Shown in pieces: positions 56,579-64,000 of a stretch of 64,000 nucleotides of DNA (positions are counted from its first letter, which is position 1; every line of letters begins with the position of its first letter). The notes below the pieces were generated by a model. It searched no databases. It saw only the letters and a list, made by a program, of their open reading frames with translations, and was not told the DNA's origin. Source of the stretch: Phialophora verrucosa (lineage: Eukaryota; Ascomycota; Eurotiomycetes; Chaetothyriales; Herpotrichiellaceae); assembly GCA_002099365.1 (NCBI GenBank), contig MSED01000015.1, positions 1,054,001-1,118,000 on the forward strand, read 5' to 3'. The translations under genes were made by a program, and so were the position numbers.

Positions 56579-57405
56579 GGTTATCGTCGTTGCTAAAGCG
56601 TGCTTGCAAGAATGTAAAATCTGTGACGGCCGTGAGACGGAGGCGACAGAGGATATCTCAAACAAACAATGTCATAAACGATGAAAGGTGTTTGCTCCGA
56701 GAGTATCCCCTCGACGTGTTGTGGCGGATTCTCAAATGTGGGGAATCAACGGCCCATGGAACATTTAGGACTTCTCGATTACCAAGCTCAGCTTTCGACC
56801 AAGAAGCCTGCGAAATGTCACATCTCTCGAGGATGGGCAGAGCAGAACAAGTGAAGAAGCCTGGCCGGGTCGAAGCAAGGGTCAATGTGTCAGTGCGTGT
56901 CCAACGGGAGCCGAGGGTTGTTTAACGTCCACGTTGATGTGCAATTTTCCGCCAATCATGACGCACGAAAGCCTGGAAATTCCCTTCCAAATCCAGTTAG
57001 AATACTCCGTGCCATCAGGTGCAAACTGGTACGAGGAGGAAAGCTGCCACCTGCCTTCTGTAGAGCCTGTGATGATGATTTGATTACGGGAGAAATCATC
57101 CTAAGGACCCCTTTTGCCGATGAAAAGTCTGACAGAGGACTGGACATGTCGGGCTGCCACAGAATTGCAACAGAACCGATTCAGGATAAGTTGCGAGCCT
57201 GCTGGTAGGTGGCGGGCTTCTTTGGGACGAAGTCTAGACACGGCACCTTGTGAAAAGGGGAGCCTTTCTCTTCCTGTGCAAGTCTCTGTGTCCTGGTTTT
57301 AAACGAGAGTTTCCCTCTTAGAAGCTGAATCTGGGCCCCTTCACAGCACAGCATCACTCTCTTGCCAATTTCAAAACTTGTACAGACACACACACTCTCT
57401 TCACG
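56579..57405. promoter_or_regulatory. Shared divergent upstream region of P450 and cupin genes
   Basis: 827 bp separate the start codons. No convincing gene lies within. Partial TACTCCGT is at 57003. CGG/CCG words occur but no symmetrical Zn2Cys6 site stands out. Confidence 0.4.
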
Positions 57406-57987
57406 ATGTTGACCAACGGTGCCAATCGCCATCCCTCTCCATTATCCCCGTCGACCATCCATATCACCACACATAATGCCTTGGGCCAAGCGACACTTCA
57501 CAGCTCCGAGCAGGCCCAATGGACCGACTATAAAGACCTGAAATATGCTTCTGCGACACTGTACACTACGACGGCCATGCCTCCCAGCCTCAACGACGAC
57601 GCTGACATCCAGAGCCACCAGGCGGTGGTGTCGCGAGGGAATGTCCCCGCCGTCTTGCCAAAAGGCACCGTCTGTCGCTTTGTGGACTTCGAGCCCAACA
57701 GCAAAGGGTTCATGCACCGAACCCAGAGCCTGGACTATGGCATTGTGATGGAAGGCGAGGTGGTTCTGGAGCTTGACGACGGCAGTGAGACTCACATGAC
57801 CCGTGGAGACGTGGCCATCCAGCGAGGCACGATCCACGCATGGAGCAACCCGAACCCAACCGAGTGGGCGAGGGTCCTGTTTGTGTTGCAGGACTGTCAG
57901 CCGATCATGGTTAATGGGAAGAGATTCAAGGAGGACCTGGGTGTGGCAAATGCACTTGTACCTGAGAGTGCCAATGATCAAGAATGA
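57406..57987 (+). CDS. Small single-domain cupin
   Basis: This is a single exon of 193 aa. The cupin barrel includes FMHRTQSLDYGIVMEGEVVL (His104 in motif 1), the turn DDGSETHMTRGDVAIQRG, and motif 2 GTIHAWSNPN with His144. Motif 1 lacks the usual HxH pair, as in the fungal HRTxSxDYG subfamily found beside secondary-metabolite and catabolic genes. Members may act as isomerases, decarboxylases or dioxygenase-like enzymes. There is no signal peptide and no intron is needed. Its divergence from the P450 suggests joint control. Exact chemistry cannot be assigned. Confidence 0.88.
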   Translation: MLTNGANRHPSPLSPSTIHITTHNALGQATLHSSEQAQWTDYKDLKYASATLYTTTAMPPSLNDDADIQSHQAVVSRGNVPAVLPKGTVCRFVDFEPNSKGFMHRTQSLDYGIVMEGEVVLELDDGSETHMTRGDVAIQRGTIHAWSNPNPTEWARVLFVLQDCQPIMVNGKRFKEDLGVANALVPESANDQE

Positions 57988-58450
57988 TGGAAATCGTGTG
58001 GGTAGCGGGGAGGCCTTGCTAGATCACGGATTGACAATCGATACAAATATAGATCAGAAATCAGACAAGTATTGCTTCTTGGGCTTTAATTCCCAAGTCT
58101 CTCGTGTCAATGGTGTTGCTATAAGGATCACACTCAGCCGAGACGATGATCAGCCATGCTGAGCATGAGACCTTCAACTTGTGCATGTACCCTTTCCACA
58201 GAAGGGAAATCTATCGTTGGAGGAGATCCCAAACTGCCATTGCAATTTGAGTGGGATTCAAGTGACCACGAGTTTACATACCAATGATGAATGGAACGGG
58301 GTGCCGATCAAGGTTTGAAACATGTTTGATTTCGCGTCTTTGCCCGTGTACTACAACACCTTCCCTGGAGGTGAGCTATCTATCTTTCCAGATCCCTGCA
58401 ACTAGGTACTATGCGTAGCATGTTATCCATGGCAGAATACTTGTTTCCGT
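57988..58450. other. Intergenic region between convergent genes
   Basis: This is the convergent 3' region of the cupin and MFS genes. No other feature is recognised. Confidence 0.5.
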
Positions 58451-60358
58451 CTACACTTCAGCCTTCTCAGAGCTTCCAAGCTTCGGTTTATAGATAGTCT
58501 TGTTGACGTAATTCGTGAGGAATGCGTCCACGTCGGTAATGAAGAATGCTGCGACCAATCCAATACCGGTAAAGGAGAGTGTTGCCAGGTACACAATCTT
58601 GAAGGCGTGTGTATATGCCCTTTTCGTGGCAAGACCAAGCGCGTCCAAGATGTCATCGGTCATCCCTGGGACTTTGTTCAAGGCTGCCGCAGTGCCATTG
58701 GCAATGGCGCTGAAAAGATCTGGGATGCTACTGGCTGGCAGGCCCGCTTCCGAGACAGCAGGGACAATCTCCTGGGGCAGGAATGCCGTCAATCTGTCAC
58801 TGTAGATGGCCAGGTAGATGCTAACTGCACATACAGAGTCAGGTTCCTAGATATCTCAGATTTCAAGGAGATTACGACTCACCCGCAATAGTCCCGAATG
58901 TCAACCTAGTGGAGCCAAAAAAGCCTTCAGCAACGCCAATATCGTTGGGTGGTGCCACAAGTCCAGTGATGACAATCGTCACCATCTCAACCCAACCAAC
59001 CGCCAGTCCGGCCAGGGCTGTAAAAGCAATTCCCATGTTCTCTGTGTTGTGTGTTACAGCGGCCATGGCGGTACCAAAAACGGCAGTCATTAAACTTGCA
59101 ACGACCATCTGCCATTTCAGATGGCCGACAGTTGTGAAAATAGGTGCAAACAGCAGCTCACCCACTGCTAGTGCAATTCCCGTACTGCAGGACATCAAGC
59201 CGATAGTGGCCTCGTTGGAGGTGAAGAGCGCACTGATCTGAATCGGCCAAAACACATTCAGTGCCAGCCAGACCATCTGCATCGTGGAGCCGATGAAGAC
59301 GCAGGCGGTAATGTTTCGGATTTTGAAGAGTCCGACGGGCAGAAGCGGTTGTTTCAGTGGCATGTATGTCTCGTAGACACCAAAAGCCACTAAGGCGACA
59401 GTGCCTACGATCAGTGAACCTAGGACGTGGGCGCTCTGCCAGGCGTAGGTGCCTTGGGCCCAGGTAAATCCAAGGAGGACCAGGATTAAGCCGCCAAAAT
59501 AGAGCAGTAGACCCTGTACAACCATCAGCATACTTTGTCATCTCCTTAGCTTAGGGAGAAAGTGTTCCAATCGTTCAGACGCGGACTACTCACACCATAA
59601 TCCAGCGCCTTTACTTCTTGCCACTTTGTCAATTCATTGTTGATCGTGCGGAAGCTGGGGGGAAAGTAGCACGTCGCAAACAGGACAACAGAGGCTCCCG
59701 AGACTGCCACATTGAGCCAGTAGACCCCTCTCCACCCGACGGTGGTTTGAGCGATGAGGGTCCTTGCGATGGCGGGTCCAAACCCCAGGGTTGGTAGGAC
59801 TGCGAGGGTGATCGCAGCTTGGCCCCAGTGGCGGTGTTTGTTGGGTAATAGTTCATGGATGACAACAGGATAGAGCAGCCCTGCGGCACTTCCAATGCCA
59901 GCAAGGGCACTACCTCCGATTAGGCCGTTGATGTTGTTGCTTGTGGCACATATAATGGAGCCGATCACGCCGAAAGTTTGGCCTCCCACGAGGAAACATC
60001 GTCTGCCCAGGATATCCGACAGACGGGCAAAGAACAGGTGCAGCACTCCCGTGAAGAGAGTATAGACCAAAGATACCAGATAGATGTTTGGCGAAGGGCC
60101 GATGTCAGTATTGATGACGGAGAGAATGCTCACGGGCAACGCGTAGCCAATGTAGATGCTATTGGCGAGAAGAAACGAGGCCACAATCGAGCCCAGCAGT
60201 CTTGGTGAAGCCCAGTAGCTTCCAAGAGTGGTTGCATCTTGACCAAGCTCGTTGCGATGCCAAGACTGTGTGGTGTCGACTTTTTCCACATGTTCAAGAG
60301 CTTGGTGTTGAATGTCTTGCTTGGTGGTGTCGGGACCGGCTATAGCGTTGTCTGTCAT
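58451..60358 (-). CDS. MFS transporter, TRI12/DHA2-like
   Basis: Three exons, 60358-59594, 59513-58883 and 58824-58451, encode 589 aa with about 14 predicted membrane helices. Motif A appears as ARLSDILGRRCFLVGGQTFG. Further blocks are GLLYPVVIHELLPNKHRHWG and APPNDIGVAEGFFGSTRLTFG. This layout matches the fungal trichothecene-efflux (TRI12) and siderophore-like carriers that export or import cluster-related compounds. Splicing joins KALDYG to GLLLYFGGLILVLLGF and FGTIA to VSIYLAIYSDRLTAFL without breaking helices. The start is divergent from fumarylacetoacetase. Confidence 0.9.
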
Positions 60359-60965
60359 GTTGGTGCCAGCGTGCCGGTGTTGCAGGGTATGGTAGGAGGT
60401 GAATCGATAGCTGGAAATAGCGACGGCAAGGGGGGTCCTTTGGCGTCAGGAGACGAGCACACAGGCAGGAGGCAGAGACATCATATAGTCATCGGAAGGT
60501 AATCAGGATGCTATGCCACTCTTAACGCGTAGGGGTAATGGCCCCCCTTTTGCACGGTCATACGCAGATGGTGTGAAAGCAGGCCAACTCCGTCTCCCAA
60601 AGCCCTTGAGCACACAAGTGTGACGGTTTCCCAAGACAAAATCTTCCCCGTGGGGTGACATTTCTTGTGGGATTGGCGATGACCCAGAGTCCAGATTGTG
60701 TTTGTATCGGGAAACTGTGGGGCGATTCTCCGAGAGGATTGATTTACCAACAATGTGGCTCCATGTTCGAATGGAATCAGGAGGCTCTTAGCGTTCGTAT
60801 CGTTTTGTCAGCAGGAGTCTCGATGTCTGGATCTGAGCAGACTTACCGGACGCGCGTGATGGAGGATGTCTCATTTTCTAGGATATAACGACTCAAATTG
60901 TGTATACTTTTTCTGTTGCGACAAGGCCGAGCCATATCAACAGCTCAAGGTAGACAAGCACGACT
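60359..60965. promoter_or_regulatory. Shared divergent upstream region of MFS transporter and fumarylacetoacetase
   Basis: 607 bp lie between start codons. CCGG-containing words (GTGCCGGTG, TTACCGGACG) are present, with no assignable site. Short frames inside are not supported. Confidence 0.4.
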
Positions 60966-62424
60966 ATGGCTTCTTGGTTACCCATCCCCACAGATTCCGG
61001 CTTCTCGCTACAGAACCTACCGTATGGAGTTTTCAGCACAAGTACCGACTCGACTCGACGCATCGGCGTAGCGGTGGGAAACCATGTGCTCGATTTGAAA
61101 GTGCTCGCTCAAGCAAAGGTGTTCCAAGACATCGACTTCGACGCTTCATCTCTCGAAGAAGAGATCCTCAACACCTACGCTGAGCTCGGGCAAGACGTGC
61201 ACAGCAAGGTTCGAAAGAAGTTACAAGAGCTGCTAGCAGACAGCACTCAGCTCGGTGACGTGTTGCGCGACAATCATGAGCTTCGCACCAAGTGTCTGGT
61301 GCCCATGGAAAGTGCGGTTATGCACTTACCGGTGACTGTCGGTGACTTTACAGACTTTTTTGTCGGGCTTCATCATGCCAATAATGTGGGTATTGCGGAG
61401 ACTCTGCTCATGATCCTAGCATAGGGCGGGCGCTGACATGGTATACAGTGTGCAGACTTCCTAAGACCTGGAGCCGATATCACACAGATCCTCCCAAGCT
61501 TCTGGGACATTCCTTCCGGTTTTCATGGTCGTTCATCCTCAGTCGTCGTCTCGGGCACCCCTATCCATAGACCCAAAGGTCAGTATCGGGAGGATGGGAA
61601 AGCAGTGTCGGGAACGTGCCGCAACCTCGACTTTGAAGTTGAATTCGGTGTCGTTATTGGGCGTCCAAGTCAAATGGGCACAGCAATTCCTGTCGACCAA
61701 GCCGAGAGCCATATCTTTGGGTTTGTTCTGCTGAATGACTGGTCCGCGCGAGATTTTCAAAAGTGGGAGCCCAGTGCCCCGTTTACCTGCAAGAACTTTG
61801 CCACTTCAATATCACCTTGGATTGTCCCATTCGAAGCATTAGAGCCGTACCGGGTCTCCCCTATCAAAGTGGATGTAAGTCGACTGGCCTGCCTCTAACA
61901 CCTCTTCGTAGTGTATGATTGATTGACCTCTGACAGCGTCCACTTCCTGATTACTTGACGCAAAAGCAGACCAAATCGATCTTTGAAGTTCCCATGCGAG
62001 CAACATTGGAAGGTGAGCAATCTTTGAAAGGGGCGATCAAGCGATATGCTAATAGATGGGATGTCCAGTTGATCGAACCAGGTACAACGTGGGAGATTGC
62101 AACACCAAGTTCATGGTCTTTTCTTTTGCCCAGATGATTGCCCACCACACCCGTGGCGGTTGTCCACTGCGACCAGGGGACCTTATGGGAACCGGAACGA
62201 TGTCCGGGCCTACCAAGCCAGAAGAGGGTTGTTTCTTGGAGCTTTCTCGTTACGGTGAACAGGTCTATGAAATGAATGCAGAAGATTCGTCAGGGGCACG
62301 TTTGCGTCGAACCTATCTTGAAGACGGCGACATAGTGGAATTTTCTGCACAAATTCGGACGAAAGACGGTATGGGGAACGTAGGTTTTGGGGTCTGCCGG
62401 GGCGAGGTGCTGCCAGCCAACTGA
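60966..62424 (+). CDS. Fumarylacetoacetase
   Basis: This enzyme hydrolyses fumarylacetoacetate to fumarate and acetoacetate, the last step of homogentisate (phenylalanine/tyrosine) breakdown. Four exons, 60966-61385, 61449-61874, 61937-62012 and 62069-62424, encode 425 aa, the full length of true FAH rather than the shorter FAHD type. Conserved blocks are VGDFTDFFVGLHHANN, PSGFHGRSSSVVVSGTP, LDFEVEFGVVIG, LLNDWSARDFQKWE, VFSFAQMIAHHTRGGCPLR and GDLMGTGTMSGP. The last intron is 56 bp with a GCTAAT branch point; reading through it would shift frame. Homogentisate dioxygenase and maleylacetoacetate isomerase are not in the window, so this may be a cluster-specific copy. Confidence 0.93.
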
Positions 62425-62515
62425 TAGCTTGAAGTGCTTGGATAAAAGCTAGTACGGGCGATAGAGAACAAACTACGGCCCCATATACTCTTCCCTCTAC
62501 AAGTGAAAGGCCTCT

Positions 62516-62989
62516 TCAATATCGATATATCCGCAGGGTATGTCGCAAATTGGAGCAGCAGTGGTTGATTATTACCTTTCTTGGTATGATACGGCACTTT
62601 CGTTGTTTCCAATTAGCAAACAACAGCTCCATGCTACAACTCGATACTCCAATCACATTTCCCCAGGGATCTTGCACGTAACAAGCAGGATAGGTCTCAC
62701 ACTCATACGGCACGACCGTCTGACCGATAGCCTTGCTGCCGTGTTCGATGGCTCGTGCTTTCACCGCGTCTGGATCTGGATCGGTCAAGCATTTACGGTA
62801 CACACCTCCCCTCGTGTAGCTGAATCTAGCCGCCGCCGATGGTGACATCTTCGGATCCCCGAAGTCGAACATTTCGAGACAGTAGCAATTCGCGGAGGCC
62901 AGAAGTGTCAATTGTGGAAGTAGAGCAGTCGTGCATGAGGAGAGGAGATTGCCTCGTGCACTGCCGGAAGGCCGCCGATCGAGTCTCAC
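62516..62989 (-). pseudogene. VOC/glyoxalase-fold protein, apparently missing its N-terminal half
   Basis: The open frame gives 157 codons. The segment from YCLEMFDFGDPKMSP through RFSYTRGGVYRKCLTDPDPDA and PYECETYPACYVQDPWGNV to the ending MELLFANWK is a clear C-terminal VOC half, with a metal-site Glu expected in the EMFDF block. The usual N-terminal start (HHVG-type His motif) is not seen in any frame upstream to 63230. About 25 extra residues follow the normal NWK end, suggesting a lost stop. It may be a decayed gene or a gene with an unrecognised first exon. Confidence 0.5.
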
Positions 62990-63327
62990 TGTAATGACTT
63001 GAGCCTGGCGATATGTTGGTCCGTATCATGGTGGTGTCAGCGTCGGTCTATCGGAGTATGCATCCCATTTCGGTAGGAGTTTTCCTGTGGGAATTGATGG
63101 TGATTGCTCGGCATTAAGAACACGCAGCTTCCAGAGTCCGTCTGCACGGCTTTGATGACCTGCCTAGCATAGAGATCCGTTCAGATCTTCAGCAGTCATG
63201 ATGTAAGCAACAAGAAGTTCAAACAATTTTCATGGCCTAGAAAATGCCGGCCGTGTTAACAGTATATTCTCTGCTCTGTCGACATCCGAGTATCCTATTG
63301 CCTTGCGGGAAAACAGCCTGGGCAATA
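62990..63327. other. Upstream region of the SDR gene
   Basis: No complete coding signal was found, including the missing VOC N-terminal half. An in-frame ATG for the SDR at 63244 would add 28 residues before the Rossmann start and is not preferred. Confidence 0.4.
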
Positions 63328-64000
63328 ATGGCGTCCTTCTTCATCACCGGGGCTAGTCGAGGCATAGGCTACGAGCTCGTCTCTCAACTGTCAGAACAGC
63401 CTGCTAGTCAGGTTTCGATCGTCTTCGCTGCCATCAGATCTAGCCCCCGCGACCGACTACGAGCATTGATTGAGCGCTCTTCGGGCCGGGTTGTCCCCGT
63501 CACCGTGACCATAACTGATCGCACAAGCATCGACAAGGCTGTCTCCGAAGTCGAAACTCACCTCGCCGGCAAAGGCCTCGATTTTCTGATCAACAATGCT
63601 GGCGTCATGCCTCTTGCCTTGAATGGCATAGCATCAATGACCAACCTGAGCGATGCATTGGAGGTCAATGTGCAGGCCGTTCAAGATACGACTTCGGCGT
63701 TGATGCCGTCGCTGGAGAAGGGTTCTCGAAAACAAATCATCAACATGTACATGCATTCCCTGTCCTCGGAGATTGTTGACTCTAGACTGGCGAATTGACC
63801 GCAGGAACAGATCTTCTAGCGTCGGATCAATCACGAATGCAGCTTCTTTCGCACATATTCCTGCTCCGGCATACAAGATCTCAAAGGCTGCGTTGAACGC
63901 TCTGACGGTTCAATACGCCCTGGAATATCGCTCCAAGGGGTTTACAATATATGCCCTATCTCCAGGTGTATGTCTGGCACCACAAACCGATCTTTGTTCA
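63328..64000 (+). CDS. Short-chain dehydrogenase/reductase (partial, runs off the window)
   Basis: Exon 1 is 63328-63746. Exon 2 begins at 63805, and a GTGTAT donor is possible at 63966. The Rossmann motif FFITGASRGIGYELV sits at the start. LDFLINNAGVMPLA carries NNAG. The active site reads SSVGSITNAASFAHIP with the catalytic Ser, followed by YKISK as the YxxxK motif. Splicing at AAC-AT/G gives INMNRSSSVGSITN. Continuous coding runs to ALEYRSKGFTIYALSPG, the usual C-terminal turn. This is an NAD(P)-dependent oxidoreductase of the classical 250-aa type. The C-terminus is outside the window. Confidence 0.85.

Overview
This is nuclear DNA of a filamentous ascomycete (Pezizomycotina). Most genes carry 45-130 bp introns with GT...AG ends and CTAAC-like branch points. 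Fungal-only families appear: Zn2Cys6 and C2H2 regulators with a fungal transcription-factor domain, a HET-domain protein, TRI12-type and QDR-type MFS carriers. Intergenic DNA repeatedly holds the motif TACGGAGTAC. The motif and gene content suit Eurotiomycetes, but that placement is inference. There is no bacterial operon structure, CRISPR array, convincing rRNA or tRNA gene, or intact transposon.

Layout. 0.4-20 kb is mostly housekeeping: RNA polymerase III subunit Rpc31, a STAND-type N-terminal/ankyrin protein, diflavin reductase Tah18, CCR4-NOT deadenylase Caf1, complex I subunit B12/NDUFB3, a copper amine oxidase, and a divergent pair of phosphoinositide genes (PROPPIN Hsv2 and an OCRL-type inositol 5-phosphatase). 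20-33 kb is more accessory: a C2H2/fungal-TF regulator, a PRISE-type reductase, a gene-poor 2.9 kb stretch, an alpha/beta hydrolase, a small protein with a CA-rich leader, and a membrane-anchored HET protein. 33-46 kb returns to core genes: an F-box protein, a QDR-like MFS exporter, Pet100, a serine palmitoyltransferase small subunit, a disordered acidic protein, a tiny candidate membrane protein and an ARMT1/DUF89 phosphatase.

47-64 kb looks like one co-organised metabolic cluster that runs off the right edge. It holds a PhyH-type dioxygenase, an NCS1 nucleobase permease, a Zn2Cys6 regulator, a cytochrome P450, a single-domain cupin, a TRI12-type MFS transporter, a full-length fumarylacetoacetase, a VOC (glyoxalase-fold) protein that seems to lack its N-terminal half, and an SDR. 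Six of these genes form three divergent pairs with shared upstream regions. P450, cupin, fumarylacetoacetase and two transporters beside a pathway-type regulator suggest uptake and breakdown of an aromatic or heterocyclic compound, or a secondary-metabolite pathway that reuses a homogentisate-type step. The substrate cannot be read from the sequence.

Exon boundaries were set by hand from reading frame, splice consensus and family conservation. Total lengths were checked to be multiples of three for the spliced models given.
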